In this document: positions 48,183 to 54,482 of the stretch, piece by piece
How positions within the stretch are numbered: the first letter of the stretch is position 1
Layout: the number at the start of each line of letters is the position of its first letter
DNA from: Acidimicrobiaceae bacterium
GTDB taxonomy: Bacteria > Actinomycetota > Acidimicrobiia > Acidimicrobiales > RAAP-2
Direction: 5' to 3'
NCBI GenBank assembly: GCA_003152015.1
Contig: PLZF01000054.1
Location: 25,184 to 89,183, forward strand
Length of the DNA: 64,000 nucleotides
Notes under the pieces: model-generated
What the model was told of the DNA's origin: nothing
Databases searched by the model: none
The model's input: the letters and a program-made list of their open reading frames with translations, nothing else
Translations under genes and position numbers: made by a program

Positions 48183-48320
48183 GTGAGCCAATATGGCTTG
48201 GTGCCGAACAGAAGCGGTCGTACTCCGTGGAGGAACTTTCAGAACTCGCTGGAAGGGATCACGGATTACTCCCCAGACTCGATCATCGAAATTCCCCAGG
48301 TGCTCGCCGGGGTGGGGTGA
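48183..48320 (+). CDS. Possible small protein downstream of the HEPN-like remnant
   Basis: A 45-codon frame from GTG: QYGLVPNRSGRTPWRNFQNS, then LEGITDYSPDSIIEIPQVLA. The composition looks like real protein, but there is no ribosome-binding site and an opposing frame (48398-48120) is also open. It may be the tail of a decayed gene. Confidence 0.3.
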   Translation: MSQYGLVPNRSGRTPWRNFQNSLEGITDYSPDSIIEIPQVLAGVG

Positions 48321-48437
48321 TGTCAAAGACTGCGCGTTCGGGTCGGGCCTCGCCTCCGTCACGACTTCCACGAACTGATAGCGGAGTGAGGGTGGCATCA
48401 GCCAGCCTGACCGCTGACCATTGACCCGGATCGTCGT

Positions 48438-49223
48438 TTAGGTCCTGGAATCCCCCCACTCAGCGACAGCCGTGGATCGAATCTGATTGTACGACATCCC
48501 CATCGATTTGAGTGCCTTGGCTGTCACATGGGCCGGAACTGAGGCCTGGACCGGCGAGTCCCACACCGTGTCTCCCTCGGGGGTCATGAGATGCAGAGCT
48601 TCATCCGAGCCGACACGAAGAGTAACTCCACCGATTCGCACGCCCACGTTACGGTCGATGAGCATCCGGCAGATGATCCCGCCAAGTTCCACTGGAAGTT
48701 CTGGAGCATGGCGGGTGAAGAGTTCGATGCCATCGTCAGCAAGACCCACGGGTCGTCCAGTCCCCTGCGATGGGTACAGTACCGCCTCTGCGGCACGGTC
48801 GAGTCGTTCTACACGTTCACTTGGTCCGAGACCCGACGACACTCCGAAGACAAGTTGTGCGATACGGCGAGCGACCCGCTCGGCTTCATCGGCCCCTTCT
48901 TCAGCGGCGTCCACCTCTACGGTGATCCTGGCTACGAGATCCGCCGTCTGCTCGGGATCACGGAGGAGTACGTCAACTCGGTCCGACAGGGCGGACACAT
49001 CACGAAGGTCCTTCTCCAATCGATCAAGCAGCTTCGAAAGGCCGGGGGTAGGAACCGGACCGTCCTCCCCTTCGAATCGCAAGTCTTCGACTTCAGCAGC
49101 GAAGCCCTTCCCGAGCAGCCAAGCTCTCGCCGCTCGCAGGGCTGCGGCATTTGCCCTTCCTCTTGCTTCTCCTGGAATCATTACCCGGTTCCTCTCCATT
49201 GGCTCTGTGGCCCCTGCCATCAT
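48438..49223 (-). CDS. Uncharacterised helical protein of the accessory region
   Basis: 261 residues, no family recognised. The N-terminal part is Ala/Arg/Glu-rich and helical (GRANAAALRAARAWLLGKGF), the middle has likely coiled-coil character (LSKLLDRLEKDLRDVSALSD, RVDVLLRDPEQTADLVARIT), and the C-terminal 70 residues are more mixed (MLIDRNVGVRIGGVTLRVGS; SMGMSYNQIRSTAVAEWGDS). Its ATG overlaps the stop of the 79-residue gene by ATGA, so the pair is co-translated. There are no membrane segments and no catalytic motif that I can name. Confidence 0.65.
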   Translation of the reverse strand: MMAGATEPMERNRVMIPGEARGRANAAALRAARAWLLGKGFAAEVEDLRFEGEDGPVPTPGLSKLLDRLEKDLRDVSALSDRVDVLLRDPEQTADLVARITVEVDAAEEGADEAERVARRIAQLVFGVSSGLGPSERVERLDRAAEAVLYPSQGTGRPVGLADDGIELFTRHAPELPVELGGIICRMLIDRNVGVRIGGVTLRVGSDEALHLMTPEGDTVWDSPVQASVPAHVTAKALKSMGMSYNQIRSTAVAEWGDSRT

Positions 49224-49459
49224 TCGGGACTCGACTTCGCATCCAGTGCCAGTTGCTGAAGCACTTGCTCCGAGGTGCAGTCTGGCCCCTCAATCAGCAC
49301 AAGTTCCCCAGCCAACCGTTCAATGATGTGGGACAATTCACGAACAAGGTCGAGTGCGTAATGTTCGATCCCCTCGGTGGCCAGTGCGGTCCACGATTCC
49401 ATGTCACCGTTCACCCAAGCCGTGGAGAGAGCGATGCCCTTCGCCAGTTCCTCACCCAT
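49220..49459 (-). CDS. Uncharacterised 79-residue protein
   Basis: A small helical protein (MGEELAKGIALSTAWVNGDM, ESWTALATEGIEHYALDLVR, ELSHIIERLAGELVLIEGPD). ATG 49459 lies six bases after TAGCGT on the minus strand, the leaderless pattern. It is coupled to the 261-residue gene. The small-plus-larger coupled layout resembles a toxin-antitoxin or two-subunit pair, but no family is recognised. Confidence 0.6.
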   Translation of the reverse strand: MGEELAKGIALSTAWVNGDMESWTALATEGIEHYALDLVRELSHIIERLAGELVLIEGPDCTSEQVLQQLALDAKSSPE

Positions 49460-49465
49460 GTACTC

Positions 49466-49471
49466 ACGCTA
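49466..49471 (-). promoter_or_regulatory. -10 element of a probable leaderless promoter
   Basis: TAGCGT on the minus strand, six bases (GAGTAC), then ATG 49459. Confidence 0.45.
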
Positions 49472-49657
49472 ATCATGTGTCGGCAAGGAGAGGTTGCCAA
49501 TGCTCCTGAAACGGCTTCCACGGGTCTAGCGACGAATTGGGCGGTGTGCCCGGCTGACTTGCCGGATCACTGGGTAGTGGGGGAGTGCCTAGCTTCGGCT
49601 ACCATGACCTTTCCACTCCAGGACCGAATTAGCGTTGCTACTGCGGTAGCCACTGGA

Positions 49658-49679
49658 AAGAGACGGGGAAGAGACGGGG
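49658..49679. repeat. Tandem 11-bp repeat before tRNA-Pro
   Basis: AAGAGACGGGG twice (49658-49668, 49669-49679); AGAGACGGG appears a third time at 49711-49719, running into the tRNA 5' end. Confidence 0.7.
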
Positions 49680-49715
49680 ACTAGAAATATAGCCTCTGAC
49701 CTGGGACTGGAGAGA

Positions 49716-49793
49716 CGGGCTGTGGCGCAGCTTGGTTAGCGCGCTTGACTGGGGGTCAAGAGGTCCCGGGTTCAAATCCCGGCAGCCCGACCA
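49716..49793 (+). tRNA. tRNA-Pro(GGG)
   Basis: A full cloverleaf. Acceptor arms CGGGCTG and CAGCCCG, D arm GCGCAGCTTGGTTAGCGC, anticodon stem CTTGA/TCAAG around CTGGGGG (anticodon GGG, reading CCC and CCT), T arm with GGTTCAAATCC, discriminator A and encoded CCA at 49791-49793. Followed by a terminator. It marks the right end of the accessory patch and is a plausible integration site, although no second copy of its 3' end was seen. Confidence 0.95.
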
Positions 49794-49795
49794 CA

Positions 49796-49826
49796 GAAGG
49801 CCCCAGGTCGCTTACCTGGGGCCTTC
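49796..49826 (+). terminator. Terminator of tRNA-Pro
   Basis: GAAGGCCCCAGGT and ACCTGGGGCCTTC form a perfect 13-bp stem with loop CGCTT. Confidence 0.85.
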
Positions 49827-49949
49827 ATCGCGGGTAGTGAGATTCGTTCATTCGGCCCACTGACTTCGAGCTACTACCAGTGGACATATCGGTGGCCATT
49901 TCCAACCATCCGCCGGACCAGCACTCGCGTTGCCTACTGGCCATTCGCA

Positions 49950-49955
49950 TAGGGT
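49950..49955 (+). promoter_or_regulatory. -10 element of a probable leaderless promoter
   Basis: TAGGGT, six bases (CACCCC), then ATG 49962. Confidence 0.45.
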
Positions 49956-49961
49956 CACCCC

Positions 49962-50480
49962 ATGGCCATCTACCGATTAGGCGATCTCATCCCAACCATC
50001 GACCCTGAGGCGTATGTGCATCCCGACGCCGTCATTATCGGGGATGTCACTCTCGGCCCCGAGACGACAGTCTGGCCGAGTGCCGTGCTCCGCGGGGACT
50101 TTGGGACCATCACCGTCGGTGCCCGCACTTCCATACAGGACGGAACCGTGATCCATGCGGGGCCCGGGTTCCCCACCACGGTGGGCAACGGCTGCGTCAT
50201 CGGTCATCTGGCCCATCTCGAAGGTTGCACCCTCGAAGATGATTCCCTGGTTGGTTCGGGCTCGGTGGTACTGCACCACGCGGTCATCGAGTCCGGAGCC
50301 ACCGTGGGAGCCAATGCCGTCGTTCCCAACCGGATGGTGGTTCCCGCCGAATCACTGGCGATAGGGGTCCCGGCCGTCATCAAACACGGGAAGTCGAGTC
50401 TGAAGCTGATTCAGCTCTCGTCCGACGAGTACGTGAAGAATGGCCACCACTACAGAAAACAACTGACCCGCATCGACTGA
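49962..50480 (+). CDS. Gamma-carbonic-anhydrase-like hexapeptide-repeat protein
   Basis: A 172-residue left-handed beta-helix trimer. The three metal-ligand histidines are in DGTVIHAGPG and GHLAHLEGC, and hexapeptide repeats run through VIIGDVTLGPETTVWPSAVL. Family members are carbonic anhydrases or catalytically silent relatives (PaaY/YrdA/CaiE). The presence of all His ligands allows, but does not prove, carbonic anhydrase activity. Leaderless-type start. Confidence 0.9.
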   Translation: MAIYRLGDLIPTIDPEAYVHPDAVIIGDVTLGPETTVWPSAVLRGDFGTITVGARTSIQDGTVIHAGPGFPTTVGNGCVIGHLAHLEGCTLEDDSLVGSGSVVLHHAVIESGATVGANAVVPNRMVVPAESLAIGVPAVIKHGKSSLKLIQLSSDEYVKNGHHYRKQLTRID

Positions 50481-50538
50481 CCGACGGTTGCGCTGAGGAT
50501 CCAAGGGAGCCATCCCCACAAAGCGAAGCGAGACACGA

Positions 50539-50544
50539 CAGAAT
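50539..50544 (+). promoter_or_regulatory. -10 element of a probable leaderless corA promoter
   Basis: CAGAAT, six bases (CGATCA), then ATG 50551. Confidence 0.4.
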
Positions 50545-50550
50545 CGATCA

Positions 50551-51525
50551 ATGCAGGGAACCCTCACGCGCGATGGCGACACGGTCACAGCAACCCGGGA
50601 GCTCATCGACCAGAGCCTCTCCTCGGGGACGTTCTTCTGGCTCGATCTCGACGGTGTCGATAGTGAAGCCCACGACGTCCTTCTCACTACGTTTCACGTC
50701 CACCATTTGGCGGTGGACGATGCTCAGAACTTCGGCCAGCGTCCGAAGATCGAGGACTACGACAACTTCATCTACCTGGTGGTCCACGGGGCTGGGCTCG
50801 ATGGAAAAGGAACCCTCGAAGTTCATTTCATCATCGCCGAACACTTTGTCATCACCGTTCACCACGGTAGCTGTCCGGCCTTGGACAGCGTGCGTGCTCG
50901 GGCGGGGCGGCCCAGCGCCACCAAACTCGTGGCACCCCAGATTGCCTTGCTCTATCTGCTCATCGACCTCCTGGTGGATAGCTTCTTTCCATTCCTTGAT
51001 GGGTTCGATAACCAGATCGATGACCTCGAGGACGCTATTTTGGTGAATCCCACCAACCAGCAATTGGGGACGTTGTTCGACCTCAAACGCAGCCTGATCT
51101 CGATGCGGAAGGTGGTCACTCCCCAACGCGACATGTTCGCCGGCATCATCTCAGGAGTCACTCCCATTCCTGGTATGACTGACGAAGGTCAGCGGTACTT
51201 GCGCGACATCTACGACCACCTGATCCGAATCAGTGACCTGGTGGACAGTTACCGCGATCTGCTGAGCGGGGCTCTCGATACCCACCTGTCCACGGTGTCG
51301 AATCGCCTCAACGTGGTGATGAAGCAACTGACGATCATTGCCACCATCTTCCTTCCCCTCACCTTCGTCACCGGATTCTTCGGCCAGAACTTCGCGTGGT
51401 TGGTTACCCGAATCAACACTGGATGGGCATTCGTGATCTTTGCCATCAGTCTCGAAGTCGCCTGTGCCCTCGGACTGGCGGTCTATTTCCGCAAGAAGGG
51501 GTGGCTGGGCGCGGATTCCGGTTAG
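50551..51525 (+). CDS. CorA-type divalent-cation channel
   Basis: A 324-residue magnesium/cobalt channel family protein. A large N-terminal cytosolic domain is followed by two C-terminal membrane segments: MKQLTIIATIFLPLTFVTGF and WAFVIFAISLEVACALGLAV. The loop signature is FFGQNFAW, so the canonical GMN is GQN, a variant I associate with actinobacterial members. It ends RKKGWLG, the positively charged cytoplasmic end. Convergent with the triplet-repeat gene. Confidence 0.9.
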   Translation: MQGTLTRDGDTVTATRELIDQSLSSGTFFWLDLDGVDSEAHDVLLTTFHVHHLAVDDAQNFGQRPKIEDYDNFIYLVVHGAGLDGKGTLEVHFIIAEHFVITVHHGSCPALDSVRARAGRPSATKLVAPQIALLYLLIDLLVDSFFPFLDGFDNQIDDLEDAILVNPTNQQLGTLFDLKRSLISMRKVVTPQRDMFAGIISGVTPIPGMTDEGQRYLRDIYDHLIRISDLVDSYRDLLSGALDTHLSTVSNRLNVVMKQLTIIATIFLPLTFVTGFFGQNFAWLVTRINTGWAFVIFAISLEVACALGLAVYFRKKGWLGADSG

Positions 51526-51543
51526 TCCGATTGGGTGGTTCTG

Positions 51544-51780
51544 CTACTGCGGACCATCTCTGAGCACGCCCCTCCACGATCGCCACGACATGACGGAGAG
51601 GCCCGAGGACGCGGAGAGCAGTGAGGCCGCGCCCAGAAAGCAACCCACCGACGCCACCGATACCGCCGAACCTATCGAACCGATGGAGAGGATCGACCCT
51701 ATCGAACCGATGGAGAGGATCGAGTCCGTCGAATTCACCGACCAGAGAGCGTTGCCCACCGAGTGTTCCGAGCTCGACAT
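51544..51780 (-). CDS. Small Ser-Ile-Gly triplet-repeat protein
   Basis: 78 residues. The core is built of S-hydrophobic-x triplets: DSILSIGSIGSILSIGSIGS followed by AVSVASVGCFLGAASLLS. This regular three-residue period suggests a beta-solenoid or fibre-like structure. I have a memory of similar SxxSIGS proteins in actinobacteria but no name. CATAAT lies six bases before ATG 51780, the leaderless arrangement, and supports this strand. The opposite strand is also open (TERPEDAESS..., EPIEPMERID repeats) but lacks a start signal. It lies 44 bp after the COG4315 lipoprotein on the same strand. Confidence 0.6.
   Translation of the reverse strand: MSSSEHSVGNALWSVNSTDSILSIGSIGSILSIGSIGSAVSVASVGCFLGAASLLSASSGLSVMSWRSWRGVLRDGPQ
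51671..51724. repeat. 27-bp tandem repeat
   Basis: Two copies (51671-51697, 51698-51724) beginning CCTATCGAACCGATGGAGAG, differing at the last base. They encode the repeated ILSIGSIGS triplets on the minus strand. Confidence 0.9.
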
Positions 51781-51786
51781 GACTTC

Positions 51787-51792
51787 ATTATG
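51787..51792 (-). promoter_or_regulatory. -10 element of a probable leaderless promoter
   Basis: CATAAT (five of six consensus) on the minus strand, six bases (GAAGTC), then ATG 51780. Confidence 0.5.
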
Positions 51793-51824
51793 CCCGCCGC
51801 GGTCCGGACTCACACGCGGAGCCG

Positions 51825-52352
51825 CTACGGGGTACGAACGGCGGAGCCGGCAGCATTGACGACGTACCAACGTCCGCCGAGATTGGTAAGGGCCTGGCCG
51901 GTGGCCTGGCCCGGGGCAGTGTCTTGCGGCCAGGTGTAAAGAGGCCAACCGTTATAGGTGATCTGGGTCGACCCATCGGCTCTAGTCGAAGTACCGAGCA
52001 ACGCAGGCTTGATGCCTGGTCCGGCGATGGGTGCTCCCGTACCCGGTTGCAGCACGAGAGGAGGCCACTGCACCGCGCAGAGACTCACGCACGTTGACGG
52101 TGCTCCCTGGTGATCAGCGGCGAACAGGTAGACGGTCACCCCCCTCCCATCCACCAACACCTCGCCGAGCCCCGACACCGCTCCGATCTTTACTTCGTCA
52201 GCCGGGCCATTATCGAACTTCGGCGTCGAGCCGCCGTAGGGGGCGCGCACGACAACCCCCGGGGCAGTGCTGCAGGCACCGAGAAGGCATACGGCCAACA
52301 GGAGACCACCGGCAATGCTCCGCCCAGGCGACGAAACGGAGCGCACTTTCAT
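51825..52352 (-). CDS. COG4315-type lipoprotein (secreted repeat, Y-x-[FWY]-x2-D motif)
   Basis: A 175-residue exported lipoprotein. The signal peptide (GRSIAGGLLLAVCLLGACST) has lipobox LLGAC. The mature part carries GRGVTVYLFAADHQG and later YNGWPLYTWPQDTAPGQATG, the two repeats of this family, with CVSLCAVQWPPLVL between them. Function is unknown; relatives sit near redox and metal genes. Its start overlaps the DUF2889-like stop by four bases. Confidence 0.85.
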   Translation of the reverse strand: MKVRSVSSPGRSIAGGLLLAVCLLGACSTAPGVVVRAPYGGSTPKFDNGPADEVKIGAVSGLGEVLVDGRGVTVYLFAADHQGAPSTCVSLCAVQWPPLVLQPGTGAPIAGPGIKPALLGTSTRADGSTQITYNGWPLYTWPQDTAPGQATGQALTNLGGRWYVVNAAGSAVRTP

Positions 52353-52963
52353 CGGGTGGTTGGATCACCGTGAGCCGCTTCGATCACCTCGAGCGTAGGG
52401 CTCGGATAGGCGCCGCGACCCGGCCGCCACCCGGCCGCCAGTTTCTGGTCGGCAACTCCACCTTCGGCCCAGATGTGGCAGGTATTTCGGGCCCAGGGAC
52501 TGTTCGTTCCGGTAATCAGGTCTTCCGATTGCCCGCGAGCGACCGCCAGTGCCCGCTTCGAAGTCACGGCCTGGATGACAACCGGACCCAACGATCGGGC
52601 CAGGTGCTCAAGGTGAGAGCACCCTTTTGGCCCTCCGAACAGGTTCTGCACTTCGCGGGTGAAGCCCCGTCCGACCTGCAATCCCGCCAGTCCTCTGAAG
52701 GCAAAGATGATCCCCGGGCATTCGGCGTGGGGAAACACATGCATCACGGCGTCGGACTCGGTGATGATCAGGTCGTCGACTCGAACGGTGACTCGAAGTT
52801 CCATGTCGTGGACATGGTGGATTGCGGTGCCATCGGCGGCCCACGGGCGGGTGTCACGCAGACGCCCGACAATGGACAGGTCATCTTCGCCGTCAAACGC
52901 TTGATACTCGATGGACCGCACGTGGAGTGGAACGGGAGTATTTTCCGAGGGATTGCCGATCAT
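52349..52963 (-). CDS. DUF2889-like protein
   Basis: A 204-residue soluble protein. VRSIEYQAFDGEDDLSIVGR, DTRPWAADGTAIHHVHDMEL and FRGLAGLQVGRGFTREVQNL resemble the DUF2889 pattern (R-R-x5-AxxxDG-x-xxxxGRL-x-D...HDM...G-C-x-H). HHVHDM and GCSHLEHLARS hold conserved histidines that could bind a metal or substrate. The ATG at 52963 overlaps the monooxygenase stop (ATGA); it also couples to the lipoprotein. Function unknown. Confidence 0.75.
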   Translation of the reverse strand: MIGNPSENTPVPLHVRSIEYQAFDGEDDLSIVGRLRDTRPWAADGTAIHHVHDMELRVTVRVDDLIITESDAVMHVFPHAECPGIIFAFRGLAGLQVGRGFTREVQNLFGGPKGCSHLEHLARSLGPVVIQAVTSKRALAVARGQSEDLITGTNSPWARNTCHIWAEGGVADQKLAAGWRPGRGAYPSPTLEVIEAAHGDPTTR

Positions 52964-53337
52964 GGGGGCGAAGGCAGATCGACGACGACGTACGACCACA
53001 GTTCGCTGTGGACACCCACCGGCGGGGGAGAGTCTGTGCCGGGAACCTGGTGTCGATCGGTGTCAACGTGCCCTTGTGGATTCGCATCTTGACGTTCGGA
53101 TGGACCGCGGTGACCATGAGCAAATGCGGGGGACGAAACCCACGCGTTGAACGCGTCCTCGTCTCTCCACCTGGTGACAACCAGCCATGTACTTCGGTCG
53201 TCGTTCGGCTTCATAAGCTCAAACCCCTCGAAGCCATCCGCGTCGTCGACCGCGCCGGCCCGGCTGGCAAACCTCCGGCCCAGTTCGTCACCCGATCCCT
53301 CGCGCACGGTAATGGCGTTGATCTTCACAACTGTCAT
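52960..53337 (-). CDS. Antibiotic-biosynthesis-monooxygenase (ABM)-fold protein
   Basis: 125 residues; small dimeric ferredoxin-like fold, related to heme-degrading (IsdG/MhuD) and quinol monooxygenases. VVKINAITVREGSGDELGRR, DADGFEGFELMKPNDDRSTW and LVVTRWRDEDAFNAWVSSPA are typical, with W in AWVSSPAFAHGH. The longer frame to 53511 is rejected; ATG 53337 has AATGAT six bases upstream. First gene of a coupled trio. Heme as substrate is possible but not shown. Confidence 0.8.
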   Translation of the reverse strand: MTVVKINAITVREGSGDELGRRFASRAGAVDDADGFEGFELMKPNDDRSTWLVVTRWRDEDAFNAWVSSPAFAHGHRGPSERQDANPQGHVDTDRHQVPGTDSPPPVGVHSELWSYVVVDLPSPP

Positions 53338-53439
53338 GACTCGATCATTGCTTCCTCGGCGGGCGGGTCCAAATCCACGGGACAGCGGGGCCGAGCGCCA
53401 CTCATGCGCGGAGATTGTTGATACTGGCAGCTCTGTGGT

Positions 53440-53465
53440 CACACCGGCGTAATTACGCCGGTGTG
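53440..53465. promoter_or_regulatory. Perfect 26-bp palindrome between divergent genes
   Basis: Half site CACACCGGCGTAA, mirror TTACGCCGGTGTG, no spacer. It lies about 100 bp upstream of the monooxygenase operon and about 70 bp upstream of the MerR gene, so it is a likely operator for one or both. Confidence 0.8.
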
Positions 53466-53537
53466 GTACCCTTACCCCCAGGTTGACGGTCATCCGTCGG
53501 AATGAGGTCAACCTCTTATCGAGGTGGAGGAATGCTG

Positions 53538-54053
53538 ATGGTCCCGAGCAGCCGTGATGTCGTCTGGGGGGAGGGCTTCCGGGGCCCCCAGGTGTGTTCC
53601 CTGGTCGGCATCACCTATCGCCAACTCGACTACTGGGCCCGTACCGGCTTGTTGCGCCCTTCGATCACCGACGCCAACGGAAGCGGCACGCAACGTCGAT
53701 ATTCGTACGGCGATGTCCTTGAGCTCAAAGTCATCAAGCGTCTCCTTGATGCCGGACTCAAACTGCAACAGGCTCGCCAGGCGGTGGAGTGCCTTCGAGA
53801 GGACCTGGGGGCGGACCTCACCTCGGCCCAACTGGTGCTGGCCGGCTCTCGTTCCGTTCTGGCCCATTCCAATGGGGAGGTTGTAGACCTTCTCGCCGGA
53901 GGCCAAGGTGTGTTCAACATTCTTCCGCTTTCCGGGGTTGTGAAGGAACTCGAAGCTGCCATCGTTGAGATAGAGATTCCAACACCGGCCGTCCGGTCGC
54001 CTCGTCATCCGGCCGCCATCTACATGGCATCGGCTGAGGCTGCCGAACGTTGA
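53538..54053 (+). CDS. MerR-family regulator (Rv1828/Rv1830-like)
   Basis: A 171-residue transcription factor. The winged HTH reads VCSLVGITYRQLDYWARTGL followed by RRYSYGDVLELKVIKRLLDA, and the C-terminal part has EVVDLLAGGQGVFNILPLSG, matching the mycobacterial Rv1828/Rv1830 group that sits beside glycine-cleavage genes. There is no metal-binding Cys cluster. ATG 53538 is seven bases after GGAGG; ATG 53532 touches it. The palindrome upstream may be its own operator. Coupled to the next gene. Confidence 0.9.
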   Translation: MVPSSRDVVWGEGFRGPQVCSLVGITYRQLDYWARTGLLRPSITDANGSGTQRRYSYGDVLELKVIKRLLDAGLKLQQARQAVECLREDLGADLTSAQLVLAGSRSVLAHSNGEVVDLLAGGQGVFNILPLSGVVKELEAAIVEIEIPTPAVRSPRHPAAIYMASAEAAER

Positions 54054-54448
54054 CCGTGGTGGCGCCGGGGTTGGAGTATCGGTCACTGATCGATCTGATC
54101 CGGTTCGCTCACGAATCCGAACGACGGTTTGCCCGGGTTCTCGACTTCTACGATGTTCCGTGGGAGTACGAGCCGGTCGAGTTTTCTCTCCAGTGGGACA
54201 CCAACGGACGCACCGTCGCGGGTTTCCGTCCGGATTTCTGGCTCCCGGAACAACGGTTGTTCGTGGAGGTGACCACGCTCAATCAGCGCCTTGTCACCAA
54301 GAAGAACCGAAAGATTCGGCGCATGGGCGAGCTCTACCCCGAGGTGCGGATCAAGATCCTCTACCAGCGCGACACACTGGCATTGCTGGCCAAATACGGA
54401 CTGGCCGGAACCGACTCGGGGGAGTGGAGCTCGGTTCGCTCAGCGTGA
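54050..54448 (+). CDS. Small PD-(D/E)XK-nuclease-like protein
   Basis: 132 residues. FAHESERRFARVLDFYDVPW then YEPVEFSLQW and FRPDFWLPEQRLFVEVTTLN, with TKKNRKIRRMGELYPEVRIK after. The PDF-x8-EVT arrangement with later lysines resembles PD-(D/E)XK nucleases of the DUF559 or VSR kind, with the usual E-x-K replaced by EVT. The start codon (TTG 54050) overlaps the MerR stop by four bases; GTG 54056 is possible. Function unknown. Confidence 0.6.
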   Translation: MTVVAPGLEYRSLIDLIRFAHESERRFARVLDFYDVPWEYEPVEFSLQWDTNGRTVAGFRPDFWLPEQRLFVEVTTLNQRLVTKKNRKIRRMGELYPEVRIKILYQRDTLALLAKYGLAGTDSGEWSSVRSA

Positions 54449-54470
54449 TCGCACCGGTCGAACCTGCCAG

Positions 54471-54476
54471 TAACCT
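54471..54476 (+). promoter_or_regulatory. -10 element of a probable leaderless gcvT promoter
   Basis: TAACCT, six bases (TTCGGC), then GTG 54483. The same hexamer precedes pyrG and the DUF512 gene. Confidence 0.55.
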
Positions 54477-54482
54477 TTCGGC

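Noticed and set aside
46181..49657. Imperfect direct repeat GTAGCTATTGCAGTAGC / GTTGCTACTGCGGTAGC flanking the accessory patch as att sites
   Set aside because: 18 of 24 aligned bases match, but a match of this quality is expected by chance somewhere in an interval of this size, and neither copy matches the tRNA end.
51590..51859. Plus-strand frame with EPIEPMERID repeats
   Set aside because: Same DNA as the minus-strand triplet-repeat gene; it lacks a ribosome-binding site and a -10 at the usual distance.
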